Below, one piece after another: positions 47,201 to 59,300 of a stretch of 64,000 nt of DNA. The notes beneath the pieces are model-generated. The model worked only from the letters and a program-made list of their open reading frames with translations. It was not told the origin of the DNA and did no database searches. The stretch lies in the NCBI GenBank assembly GCA_921293015.1, contig OV121085.1:14223731-14287730 (forward strand), read 5' to 3'. Position 1 is the first letter of the stretch. Each line of letters starts with the position of its first letter. Origin of the DNA: Phorcus lineatus. Its lineage: Eukaryota; Mollusca; Gastropoda; Trochida; Trochidae. The position numbers were made by a program, and so were the translations under genes.

Positions 47201-50200
47201 GACTCTTTAAGCAAGGTCTTAGTAAGAGCTGATGATTAGAGTAAAGCCTCACAGATGATGCATGGCTGAATATAAACAAAACGAAACAAAATTAACACAA
47301 TCTGAATGATCATCAAGCCTCAAATTGACGTCGATATGACGTCTTTTGAACGTCGATACAACGCAATGGCTTCAACGTTGAACCGACGTGGAAATGACGT
47401 CAGATTTCGACGTCGCCGCAAATTTCAAATCCAATCAAATTTCAACGTTATTTCAACGTTGATAAACGACGTCGTTACAACGTTGATACAACGGCAGATT
47501 GCCTGCTGGATAAGTCGTTTCAGATAAAAGTTACTATGCCCCCTTTTTCACTACGAGCCAACTTCTTCCAAAGCTTCACAGAACGTTGAATATTAGGCCA
47601 CTTACTTTTGAGACTCCGTAAAGATTCCTCCAAATCGTGGCATTCGTGAAAAACATTTTGTTTGTCGAAATTTTATCAAGATTTATTTACAAATTGAAGT
47701 ATCGTAGGCAGTTCGCAAACTATTTGCAAAATCGTCGTAGTAGACACTACTTCTTTGAACTTCGTGGTTGATGATGTTAGTACGAATAATCAATCAATGG
47801 CACAAAGGTTTAGTCACCGTATTGTTACGAGCTTTAGTATTCGTATATGAATCGTGATATCATATCTTATTTGTTGGATTCTGTTTTGTGATGAGTTACG
47901 AATAGAAGGAAATGTTTTGTTTAAGTGTAAATGCTGTTACCAAAATTTGGGGAATGTTCAGGAACATACACCTATACTTGATGGTTTGGGATAAATGGTA
48001 TTGATATGGAGATTTGAAAGCTATAAACCAGTAATGATATAAGCCAAGCAAAATGATCAAAAGTCACTATGCAATTCATTTGAACAGCCTAATTTTCACA
48101 ATATCACAATTATTTTCAGATATAAAATGAAAGTTCTCAAAGATTAGTATTTATTTCAATTTTGAATTATGATTTTAAGGTAGAGTATTACTTTTTTATA
48201 TGTCTGAAACAAAACAATTATATATCGAAGCAATCATAAATGGAAATCACTTCGACCTGGATAGTGACCATAAATGGTGGACTTGACCGATTTCTACGTT
48301 GGTACTAAATACTACAAATATCATATACAGCACTGAACAGATTTAAGATGATGATAACGACTTTGTATTCATCTATGATGTCAATATCAATAATTGGCTT
48401 ACTGGATGGTGTTGTTTTGATTTGGAGGTTTCCAGTCATAACTTGAGAGACACTTGTTGATGTAACAAAGAGCCACAGTACATCTCCTGCTTTCCTCCCA
48501 CTGACATATGCCATAGGATAATCTATCTTTCCGTTCGTACACGTGAACTCGTATGGCAAATCAGACAGTGACACACCTGTACTGCAACCTGGGACTGTCA
48601 TTTCTGGAAACATTGTTAATCTTGCATCATCAATGAGGTCTATCCTACAAGAGCACATTCCATAGCTGTCTGAGATTGGTGATGAAGTCATGTTGAGGTT
48701 TGTTAGGTGCGTGGATTCTTGGCCATGATGACATACTTGAATTGCTGAAAATACAAGTGATTCAATGTTAATCAAATTACGTATCTATAGAGGCCGCAAG
48801 TCAAGTTTGAAGAAAGCACTGTAATGTAATGAGATGTCTTTCGTTTTAGCAAAAACGTATTCAATGTTGACAACAACAATAACTTAAGAACTGACATGAA
48901 TGAATAGATTGTTTATTTCATCATTATTGAAACAATTAAATCACATGTAAGATATTTACAAATTTATCAGATGGAACATTGCATCAACTGTGTAACGTGT
49001 TGGTCTCGTATCTCGCCTTCAAGCCAAGTAAGTTGACATTACAAGATGTTTTTAAAACAAATTGATCAAGGTTAAGATATGTGGGTACATAACTTTGAAT
49101 AATAATCAATTTAATGAGAATTTTAATTTTCAGCAAAATATATTTAAACATATTAAAATTGTAAAGGCTCTCTGTAAAACTGAGGTCATGTTGACAAAAG
49201 CCGGTCAATCTATTGCGATAGCTTGTACATTTCAGTGGGGTGCACGTGCAGCACGAATATTTCATGCCGATGTCAACTATCTGAAATAGACTTCATTTCT
49301 GAGATTCGGACAGAAAACAACGTTACAATGTCACATTCTACAATAACTGTGCGAAATACTAAATGTATAATTTTATGATACAATGCTCTGTTATATCCGT
49401 TTAATTGTCTAGAATTGAATTGAATTGAATAACAGTTCTAAATATGGAATAATAGAAAGTCCCCTTTTAAAAAACTCGGCGGGTATTCCATCTGGACCCG
49501 GTGCTTTACCAGACTTCAAAGAATTAATTGCTTTCCTTATCTCACCTTGTGTTATAGGATCTGACAAAATACAGGAGTTATTACAATCCGTACATTCAAC
49601 AGAGTCGTGATTGGTTATAAAATCATTCACAAAGTCAGTAAATTCAGATGAAACAATTTCCAGATTCTTGGAATATCGGCATGATTTAACCACTTAATAA
49701 GAAGGGTGATCGTTCGGATCCCAATAACTATCGGGGTATTTCTCTTCTCAATATTTTGGGTAAGGTTTTTACATCTATTTTGGAGTCAAGGTTACGGTAT
49801 TGGACAGAGGTAAACTTTATCATTCATGAGTCTCAAGCGGGCTTCAGGAGGCAATATTCGACAGTTGATAATATTTTTGTGTTACAATCTTTATGTCAGA
49901 AATATCTTCGAAAGTCTAGACATCGGTTCTATGCAGCTTTCATCGATTTTCGAAAGGCTTTTGACTTTGTGGATAGGCAGAAGTTAATGTTTGTATTGCA
50001 TAATAAGGGAGTAGTTGGTAAAATGTATAATCTCCTTCAAGATATGTATAGTAAAGTTAAGGCTTGTATAGTTAAGGATAGATTACAATCTGAATCTTTC
50101 ACAACAACCTGTGGCGTTCGTCAAGGTTGTATGCTAAGTCCTGTTTTGTTCTCCCTCTTTATTAATGAATTGGCTTTGGAATTAAGAAACAGTGGTTTGC

Positions 50201-52127
50201 GAGGTATTTTTGTCACAGAAGAAATTGAAGATATTCTTTTGCTGCTGTTTGCTGACGATGTAGTGTTGGTTGATGATACAGTTGTTGGTTTGCAACATAA
50301 ATTGGATTTCTTGCATAATTACTGTTTGAAATGGGGTTTAGAGGTAAATTTAGATAAATCTAATATTATAGTATTTTGAAATGGTGGTTGTATTAAAGGT
50401 GTCGAGAAGTGGTTATATGCAGGAAAAGAGGTTAAAATAGTTACATATTATAAATATCTTGGTATTGTTTTTTCCTCTAGGTTAGTTTGGTCTAAGGCTT
50501 GCGAAACTCTTTCAGTTCAGGCTCGAAAAGCTTTGTTTCCAATTCACAAAATGATTCAGGCGTACCCATACCTTCCATTTGATGTAGTTCAGAAAATATT
50601 TGATACAAAGATAATGCCAATAATGTTATATGGTTCCGAAATTTGGGGGTTTATTTTCAGAGGTGAAATCGAGAAAGTTCAAAATTTGTTCTTTAAGAGG
50701 TGTCTTAATATTTCTAAATTTACTCCAAATCGTGTTGTACTAGGCGATGTTGGAAGGCATCCGGTTTGTATAAATTATTTCAGTCGCTGTGTTGGATTTT
50801 GGTGTCGGCTTCTGTGTATGGACGGAAGTCGGAATCCTAAAGCATGCTACGAAATGCTTAAATTACAGGATAGTAATGGTAAAGCTAACTGGGTAACAGG
50901 AATTCGTATGTTATTGTTTTCAATGGGATTTTCATATGTTTGGATATCGCAGGATTTTGGCAATTATGATTTATTCATGCAGACTTTCCTGGTACGCTGT
51001 AAAGATATTCAGTTCCAAGATTGGCATAGCAGCCTTGTTGAACGGAATGATTTCAGATTCTACTCTAGCTTTAAATCGCTGTTACATACAGAGAAATATG
51101 TTTTAGAATTATTTTGTCACAAGGATCTCCTACGAATATTTTGTAAATTTATATTCCAGTCACATAACCTTAACATTAGTAAATTAAGGTACGACAAAGA
51201 TATTGATAATGATCAGCTTTTATGTATCAATTGTAATATGAAGGTAATAGAAGATGAATATCATTTTTTATTAGTCTGCCCCTATTAAAGGCATTTACGG
51301 GAAAAACTTATTCCTCCATACTATTTCATATTCCCTTCAAGGGAAAAATTTTACAAGTTACTATCTTCTAGCAATCCTGAGCATATTAAAAATCTGTCCA
51401 TTTATTTGAAAAGAAAACTGCCAATATAATTAATGTAAACTGGACATGCGTCAATTTTGAGCTGTATCTCTATGTGCTTTTGGCCATGAGGCCTTTTCAC
51501 GGAATAAACTTGTCACACTTGTCACTTGTTATATCCGTTTACTGCAAAAGAATCCGCTTGTTGCCGAGTTCTTAAACTTCTTTCATGCTAGACATTTGCA
51601 CAGTAAGTCATTAGTTTGATTTACTTGGCATGATAGGAATCAAATCTAATCCAAAGTATATAACTGTCAAACGTGTACAATTATATACACTATAAACGCT
51701 TTCAACATCAAATCAAATTCAAATCAAGTACTTATATTCAAATCTCATAAATATAGTTCGAGAATGTCATGATATTTTTAAAAAATTGTGTTACCTGAAA
51801 TTTTAAAATATATTTACTTTTGTTTACTGAATGATGTCTTCAGCTAGAGTGTAAAATAGTTACCCACCGCGACTTTGGTTGCAAATTAAATGAACCCTTG
51901 CATACGTGAAATATGAACTCCCCTGCCTAACAACCTCAACGTTCATGAGTTACGTAGGTTCATCTAACTTGTACACTTCGGTTTAGTTTTTAGCAAATAG
52001 CAAATAGCAATTAGCAAAATATCTTACGAAAATATTGTCAATTATATATCATAGTCGTTAAACGGAGCATGACTCTACAGCTTGAGGTTTAATTTATTGC
52101 AACTACTATATTTTTACTACGACCAAA

Positions 52128-52158
<31 letters not shown>

Positions 52159-52630
52159 ATAATAATAATAATAATAATAATAACACCACTACCATTACAA
52201 CTTCTGCTGCTACTACTACCACTACAAATACTACTGTTACTTCTTATACCAATTCCACTACAACAACCACTACTCTTGACACTACAAAACTATAACAACG
52301 CCGCACTTCTACCACTACCACTACTACTATTACTGCCACTACCACTATTACTAGAAGTACTACCACCAATACCACTGCCCCACCACCACCGATAATACTA
52401 CTTCTACTACTACCACTAATACTACTGCTACTACCGCTACTACTACTTCTACTATTACTACTTCTACCAATACAACTACAACAACCACTATTACTGTTGC
52501 TGCTTCAACTCTATAAACACCGCACATCTTCTCTACATGTACATGATTGCTTACCTGAACTCAGTCCTATCCGTTCGGAAGTGTACATAAGAAACAACAC
52601 AACATGTTTGCAGAGTATATATTTGATCAT
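41232..52630 (-). CDS. Receptor gene 5: CHHG-type ectodomain, long stalk, TM, ITAM-like tail; introns filled with mobile elements
   Basis: Exons: 52555-52630 signal peptide (MIKYILCKHVVLFLMYTSER), 48403-48744 ectodomain, 46236-46520 stalk, 44068-44149 membrane span (AAIAGGIAGCVTVLVIIVTG), 41232-41397 tail. GT-AG sites, phases 1,1,1,2; 951 nt, 316 residues, no internal stop. The ectodomain (CHHGQESTHLTNLNM) is closest to gene 1 and is two residues longer. The stalk begins FTLECFDANTNTSETT and runs about 95 residues of Thr/Ser. The tail has Y283-CDL, seven residues, Y294-EHI and Y307-QNV. Intron 1 holds a twin-primed LINE, intron 2 a TA-flanked MITE, intron 3 a foldback element and FLYWCH-like fragment, intron 4 a truncated LINE. 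All exons remain intact despite this load. Signalling role inferred from motifs only. Confidence 0.8.
41868..43700 (+). mobile_element. 5'-truncated non-LTR retrotransposon (LINE), degenerate, in gene 5 intron 4
   Basis: Starts abruptly within the RT domain (PLFKKGDPTLASNYRPISL). Frames at 41866-42272 and 42309-42785 carry CDVSKAFDSVWHKGLLLKL, GVPQGSVLGPFLF and LFADDSSLGY (the FADD active site), and the frame at 43152-43523 ends with a Cys/His motif CVCGNVVENSYHYFFECPLY. A TAG at about 42271, a stop at 42783 and frameshifts between 42785 and 43150 show it is dead. The RT is of the jockey/CR1-like kind; the clade is not resolved. The 3' end is near 'gaataaaatatg'. Paralogous introns of genes 3, 4 and 6 read from 'agcattagc' to 'ggtgaacct' without it, which brackets the insertion. 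Confidence 0.85.
44331..45484. mobile_element. Long foldback (inverted-repeat) element in gene 5 intron 3
   Basis: Left arm from 44331 (ataaggcctaagagtatttg, aggggtccggatgacggggt, ctctaaaac) pairs with the right arm ending 45484. A second inner pair also matches inverted: 'agtttggttgcagtccc' at about 44526 and its complement near 45265. No ORF inside is coding-like. This is a non-autonomous DNA transposon or foldback element; target duplication not resolved. Confidence 0.8.
45660..45946 (+). pseudogene. FLYWCH zinc-finger-like fragment
   Basis: An open frame next to the foldback element contains YKFLPTHRGGRYLCVNGY followed by a basic stretch and EEWISWKCAQ. The order aromatic, RGG, L, GY(M/R)(F/Y), W, C matches the first half of a FLYWCH-type zinc finger; the second Cys and the His-containing half are missing (QNDYRSTVSS follows). 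FLYWCH fingers often accompany transposase-derived genes. The frame has an upstream hydrophobic run (MRVCIIILLPSVMANA) that may be chance. Probably a decayed transposon-derived fragment. Confidence 0.5.
46596..47510. mobile_element. TA-flanked MITE-like element with GACGTC/AACGTT subterminal arrays
   Basis: Terminal inverted repeats (C/T)CCAGCAGGCA at both ends, each preceded by TA, giving a TA target duplication. The outer 150-200 bases on both sides carry dense 'gacgtc', 'caacgtt' and 'gacgtt' motifs in both orientations, while the middle is plain AT-rich sequence with no transposase. It lies in gene 5 intron 2, 76 bases from the stalk exon. The arrays may be transposase binding sites, by analogy with other DNA elements. 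Confidence 0.85.
49389..49403. repeat. Left target-site duplication of the twin-primed LINE
   Basis: 'tgttatatccgttta' occurs here and at 51527-51541, at the two edges of the LINE insertion. Confidence 0.9.
49404..51526 (+). mobile_element. Twin-primed, 5'-inverted LINE insertion in gene 5 intron 1
   Basis: From about 49697 rightwards the plus strand encodes an RT (NKKGDRSDPNNYRGISLLNI, AAFIDFRKAFDFVDRQKL, GVRQGCMLSPVLFSLFINEL, LLLLFADDVVLVDD) and a C-terminal region with CINCNMKVIEDEYHFLLVCPY. The preceding segment 49409-49693 encodes the region that should come just before it (SLKSGKAPGPDGIPAEFFK), but on the minus strand. This is the classic 5' inversion produced by twin priming, with a loss of a few codons at the joint. 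Two nonsense codons (TGA at 50377-50379 and TAA at 51286-51288) interrupt one continuous frame. A 15-base target duplication encloses the whole. Confidence 0.93.
51527..51541. repeat. Right target-site duplication of the twin-primed LINE
   Basis: Second copy of 'tgttatatccgttta'. There is no poly-A tail; the element ends in 'gtcacacttgtcac', a short repeat of the sort seen at some LINE 3' ends. Confidence 0.9.
52090..52500. repeat. Imperfect trinucleotide tract (ACT/AAT/ACC)n
   Basis: About 400 bases of interrupted act, aat, acc and aac triplets in gene 5 intron 1, ending 55 bases from the signal exon. It is low complexity and probably variable in length. On the plus strand it would read as poly-Thr, but the gene is on the minus strand. 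Confidence 0.9.
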
Positions 52631-55600
52631 ATCCACAGCACAAAAATACATTAGCGCTATCCGGAATTCTGCATATCTCTAATTTTTAATGACTACGATC
52701 ATTCTAGCATGATATTTTTTCGGAAGGGTAGGCTACATTATCAACAACATAAGTAAATATAGTCCAAACTGGTCTATGTCTTACCGTAATTAATGTAAGA
52801 GATTTTATCTTCAAGAAGTGATTATTCATTAACTAGACACCAAAAGTAAATGTTTTGCCTCTTTAACATTAATATGTATGGATTATATCTTAATATTGAC
52901 TATTCATCTAAAGTACCGTAAAGTTTCTGTTTCTTGAAACTGGATAGGATAACTCATTTGCATCAATACCGATCATGTGAATTTTAATCAATCCTGGCAA
53001 GCACTATTAGTGAATTAGGATCAAAAGTTCAACATGAATTAAAAAACGAAATACTGCTTTAAATCAAAGTTGATAATAACGTGATTAATAAAAGTAATTT
53101 GTAAATTAGTATTCAAAATGTTATTCATCCGGGAATGACCCACTAATTTTTTTTCATATATTCGTACATTAGGGATTCTGAAATTGCCATTTCAAGTCTG
53201 TTTCAAAGTGAATGTAGCACGTTTTAAAATTTAGAATTCAAAATAGAAGATTAGTTCTTTATATTTAGCTTAGAGGGCAAAACATTTCATAACATGATCA
53301 TATTATCCGTTGTCGTTAGAATTGGTGTCCTGTATAATGCGAAAACTGAGTTGCAGGCATTTTAATGTGAATATTATTTATTGTTCAGAATTGTATACAC
53401 GATTCCCAAGGCTTTAACAGGCCATATTAGTCGTTCTTGAGCTTGGTTTTCCAAAGACAGAGATGTGTTCTACCTTTAGTGACGTTAAGTTTCAAATACA
53501 GTTTAGCGACTTTAATGAGCGAAAAACTATGCTTCTGTCTCTCCAGAAGATTTATAGTCATTGAATAAAAAGTTGATATAATGTTAGGTGGACTTTAATT
53601 TGTTGACGTTCAAGAGATGGAGGGCGGCATATAAATGCAGAAAATCCTATTCCATTCGCATATCTTCACATTTTAAGGACATTTTAAACTGACTGTATAT
53701 TAAGGCATATATTTCGAAATGTTAACAGGTAATGTTTATCAATGAATTAGCCAAGTTGGAACATGCTGCTTGGTTGCGTTGATATAACTACCTGTATCAT
53801 CCATTGGTATCGGTGACGTTTGCGAGCCAAGTAAACCTGAATCTATTATATTGAAAGCATTTTCTTGGTAACTACGGTAAGTTTATCTGAAATCCAGAAA
53901 GTAAACTAAAAATAGACACGGCTTGCTAGGCAGGTCTCGTATCACCTGTGACATCAATACCTTGAAAGGGCAAAAACTGTTGCATGCTTGTGAACGAAAA
54001 ATAAAGACTGTGTTTTATCTTACCAGCTACTCAACATGTTCAATTTAAGGACCGAGTTGTTTTTACTTCTCTATGTTCCTCATTGAAAAAATAATCAGAT
54101 AGTTTGATATATGTTTCCTCAATTGAATGTTATCTAGCAGAACAAATGTTAGGAAACAACGTTTTGTAATTACAAATACATGAGAAGCAGAGACTTCATT
54201 GAAAAGAATCAACGAAGCCTGAATGACCCCGAGTTGAGTTTGTGCTAATGGCTCGTGTGACTCAGAAGGCGTGGGTTAAAAACAACTTTGGAATCTTCCC
54301 CACGAAATATATGATATTTTATTTTTGCATTGATTTTGAACTTAATTTGGAAGATTAAGTCTTAGATGTGCACAATATCTTCTAAAATCCTATCGTGAAA
54401 CTTTATTAGGTATATGCATGTTTATTTTTATTTTTAAAACTTAAAATATAGTTAAAAAACTCTTCTTCTTAAATTTCTTTGCAGGCATGATGTTCATATT
54501 TTACCTTTTGATTGTTGAAAGATGATTAGCAACTTTTCAATTGTAAGGAAATCTTTACATTTTACTTGAAATCATAAGTGACAGGTTTACACAAACATTA
54601 AGTTATGAACTATGTTTTGTTTGAGTTGAAAAGTAATTCAAGGTTGCTCTATTTCAGGATGATGTTCCTAAGACGCTTTACTTTTATACAATACCTGTTT
54701 CATGCGAAAACCTTTGTCAAATAAAAAAGAAACTCCACATCCGATTAGCAGTCGACAGTTAGAGCACATGCCCACGTAATACATTAATTACTTAATCATC
54801 CGACCACGATGACCGAGTTCCCTTGGTATCTGGTCCATAGAATTACCTTTCAAGGATACTATTTCCAAATCATAGCTCGTATACCTCTCGGGGTCTCTGA
54901 AGCACGCAAACCACCACACCACGATAAGGTTTTGAGTCAAGTGGTGGTTAAGACAGGTAGAGAAAATATAGATTGATCAAAATACAGAACCGCTTTCAAC
55001 TACCTTCATCGCAGGTGCCTTTATAACATTTTATTTTATACCACTGTCTTCAGCGTAAGGGTATCAAAATGCGTTTTAATATTTGGTATCCGTAGACATG
55101 TTTGCAGGCGATTATGTATGATTTATGTTCTCACAATAACTCTTTCTCCTTCCAAAACGATCAGATGTGAGAGAAAACAACTAGGAAGTGAAAAACCTGT
55201 AAACATAAAAGGATAACCTTTCATTTATCTTTTTATTATGAAGATCAACTATAGTGTGCGAAGAAACAGAAGTTATAGAGATCATTACTTACTGAGACAC
55301 AGTGGAAACGCATCGTTTTCTCTTGTTATACGTAGTTATTAATGAAGCCAATACAAAGAGAGGGAGATAGAAGGAGAGAAGGAGAGACATTATACATTAT
55401 TACTTTTACAATCATAAACTTACTCCTTCACCAGGTGGAATAAATTTCATGACCTGATCAATGATTCAGAGTTAACTGTAATCATCCGTTTGAATAGACA
55501 TTATTTCAACGTTTGATTATCATGATACATATAGACGTATTCGTAAAGGCTATCAAACGGTCGTCACCAATCAGATAAAATACGGTTTATACTTTGTAGT

Positions 55601-56373
55601 CACCAGGAAGTTTAACCTGTATACAATGCCTTGGCTGAAGTTACATTTATAGACTTGTAAAACAGGTTACTCATAATCAAGGTATGCAGTGTGGTTAAGT
55701 CTTAATTTCATAAACACATTGTTGTCTATTGATAGAAGTATGGTGGGTCATTCGCTTATTTCAGGTCGATATTTATTTGAAAGTTCTTAGAGTAAAGCTA
55801 TATGTATAATTAAAGGTGAACTTTACTTTAGATTTTATTTGCTTCATTGCAAAAAGGTATACACAGTGAAAACGTAGTTTGATTCTCATCAAATGCATTC
55901 GTGAAGCAACTCATCATTACAATCGTGATTGCCAGTTTTATCGTCTTTATCATCATCATGTTATCATCAACACATCTTTGTCCAAGAAAGATACTCCTAC
56001 TTTCCCTGAAAATATTCTGCTTTGTCGAAAGCAATTCTACATATTTTGAAATATACACCTGGAAGACTGTATTGCCAAAGTAACATATACTTCACTTTTG
56101 CATATGATAGGCTTATCATTTTAAAAAGTACATTTTTCAGTTTTTAAGGGGTGGTGGAGACGTTTTTCTGTTATCGTTCGTGTCTGTTTGGGCGCTACGA
56201 AATACTGACTTTCTTGTCTTGGTGTCTTCCTATCTCTCCTCACAGAGGTAGCTCCGTCATAAATTCATATTATAGAAAGAATCTGTTCAAATACGAACTC
56301 TTCTCAGGCTTCCGTCACGATCCCCTAGCGGCAAATTACTGCAAGATGAACTACCTATCTAAAGACCTATTTC
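52631..56373. other. Intergenic region between receptor genes 5 and 6
   Basis: No gene supported. It holds the 53910-54045 dispersed block, a GA-rich run at about 55358-55390, a diverged copy of the conserved upstream block (55541-55700) and the third copy of the hydrophobic-frame block (55840-56090). Pieces resembling the gene 1-4 intergenic units occur in diverged form throughout. Confidence 0.5.
55541..55700 (-). promoter_or_regulatory. Conserved upstream block (gene 5 copy)
   Basis: 'tactttgtagtcaccaggaa' and 'cttgtaaaacaggtta' are retained, but this copy lies 2.9 kb upstream of the gene 5 start codon, against 0.8-0.9 kb in the other genes. The weaker position argues for caution over a promoter role. 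Confidence 0.3.
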
Positions 56374-59300
56374 TTATTCATTCATATCCAAAGCAACATT
56401 CTGGTAAATCCTCTTTGGTTCTTTGGCATTGTCTATGTGTTCATACATGTGTTTTCTCTGTTTGTCAGGTCACAGTGTGTTGGTTGATCTCTAGATTCGC
56501 GATATGCAGCGATATCTGGAAAATAACCATATACTTGAAAATATTTGAATAAAAATAAAAATATTTTTTTAACACAATCACCCATTAGCTCGATGTATTT
56601 TGACCAACATTTTTCACCAATCCGAAAACCATTTTTTTGTCACTTAACAATAAAACTTCCCTTACTACCACTACTACGCAATGACGTACTGGTTTTCCCA
56701 AATTTGTAGCCATTTCCTTTAGCAGTGATGGAGATAAGAAAGGCTGAGGGGATTATATTGCTAGAAGAGGCAGGTTATAGTCACTAGCCCATGCACTAAC
56801 TCATCTCTTCTATACAGTTAATGTATATCATTTTATCTTACTTTATTTCCACTGAGAGTAGATTAATGAGCACGTGTGACCCTTTTGTGTACTTTGTGTA
56901 CTTATAACACACAAATTAACTGTTCAAAAGCAAACTAAGGGACCTACAGTTCATCTACTATCATTGAAATACACCAACTCAGCCTTGGGAAAAAACTCAC
57001 AATTTTGTATTTTGAATATGTTGTTTTGCTTCGAAATCATTGGGGATTTAAAGGGATAGATTTAAAGGGTGCAAAGAAGAAAGTTTCAACATATGTACTA
57101 ATTCCGTCATTACACACATAACAGTCATGTAGTATAGGAGTACATTCTTGCAAATTATTTATTTTCAATCTCCATATGACTGTTTGATTCAGCTGCTTTT
57201 TGGACATCAGCATTTTATCAAAATCATAGTTTTAAGAGCGAGCATTATCCGCAAAAACATCACTATAGACCACGCAATGCATTGGGGCCCCTACTGGCCG
57301 GTGGACTAGTCAGGGATGACACCTGGATGGCACCTGAACCCCTGTCACGTGTCGCACCTGCCCAGGGCAGTGTGCACAGGAGCATTGTCATGAATCAGCC
57401 ATTTCCCACTCTTCAGTTTAACCCGTTCTTTTTCTTGGATATTATCCTTAATTTCAACCATTCATTTGAGGTATGTACATTTATATTTAAAACCTCTCGG
57501 TAAGTCCCAAAATACGGATTCCATGTTTTCATTTCCAGCATTAGCGTTTTCCTATGGTTCAAAATAGTGAACCTTGGTTTCATTCTGAGTAACGACTTGG
57601 ACTAAAAACGATCTTAGATCTGCACGTTATATGTCCAAAATGTGTCACCTAACAAAGACGCGTTGTTATTTTGGTTTTGACATAATAACCTGGGTACCCA
57701 AAGAGTTAATAAGTGTTCATCAAGATACTCAAGTATAAATATTTTAAATGTTTTGGGGTTTTTTTTATCTTAAAAGCATCTTCTGGTCACACGGATGTCT
57801 TGCTTTATTTTATCAACAACGCTTAAGTCTTTTCCTCTGTGGTAAATTTTAATACACTCCTTGAGATATCTAGTCAGAGAATTGGTCAATTAAAATCAAT
57901 AGGTGGGAAAGTTAATTGATCCAGTCTCACCTGCAATGAAAGATCACAGATCCAGTAACAATAATCACCAGGACTATAACACTACCCGCTATACCGCCAC
58001 CTATGGCAGCTGCTGAAAAACATTTGAAATGTTGCTTACATATTGACAGATTACATTACTGACGAAGCAGAGTAAACAACATTTTTCACAATTCATAATA
58101 ATTCCCTTAATAAATTATAAAACTCGAACATGAATTGGTCTGATATTGGTCAAAGTAAATCCCAATATTTTTAATACTAACTGAATTCAAGCAGACTGCA
58201 TAAATATGACTCTTATAATGCTAAATTATTGTGTAGCTAATCTATTGAGCAGACGAAATTTTGTTTTGAAAACAATGATTTTTATGAAATTTATCAAGTT
58301 GTTCTGAAATTGATCATGATCGATTATTTTACTTGTCATGTTGATATATGTGACTGGTTTACTATTAATACAAATGTGAATACAAATGAATGCACAAGTA
58401 TCATATATAATGTAAAATGTAAAAAAAATACGTACTGTTTATTTCCTTCAACACACTCTATGGCATGAAATTAAATAAATCGTTTCCACTACCTTTTGTT
58501 TTAGGTTGTCAATATACTAATTAGGACTTACTCGCAGCCATCTGTCTTGTAGACTTGGGCGGAATTGAAGCTTGTGTTGTTAATGAGGTTGCGGGAAAGG
58601 TTGTCACTTTGTTGGTTGTGGTTGTTGCTTTTATAGAAATGGTTGGAAGGGCCGTGATGCTTGAGATCAATGTTGTTGCTGTGGTGGTCGGGGTAGTTGT
58701 TTCTGATGTGTTAGTATTGGGGTCAAGACATTCTAATGTAAACTGTGAACCTGTAGTTAAAAAAATCCCCAGACCATGACGATATTGGTAAATGATTTTC
58801 ACAATTCAGTTAATCTGACTATTACATAATATATAAGTTTAAACGTTAGGTGTTGTTATGCCCATAGTTACTACAAGCCAGATTATTCTGAATCATTACA
58901 AAAAAATGCATGTAAGGTAACAATAGACCAAATCGTAATTACTTCTTATAATTCATACAGAATTCGGTGACATTCCTCAAATTAGTTGCATTCGTGTAGA
59001 ATATTTGTCAATAAACCTTTCATCTAAGAATTGCTGTTGCAAAAAGATGCTTCGAAAACTATTCGCAAACTACAACTTCTTAAACAGATAAACATCCCGA
59101 ATTACTCACGATTCATCTACCAATGTCACGAATAAATGCTGAATTAATTCAAACTAGTATCCAAATTGTTAGGAACTATTTTATTTGTCGAAAACCGTAG
59201 TTACTTTTGTGGAATTTCAGCACGAAGAGCTACGATCTTTGTAAACGTTGGTTAAGTGTCATTTCTGTACACATAATTTTGCCGAGTGTTCACGAATAAT

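Noticed and set aside
52090-52500. Thr-rich coding exon on the plus strand
   Set aside because: Interrupted trinucleotide microsatellite with no conserved frame; the surrounding gene is on the minus strand.
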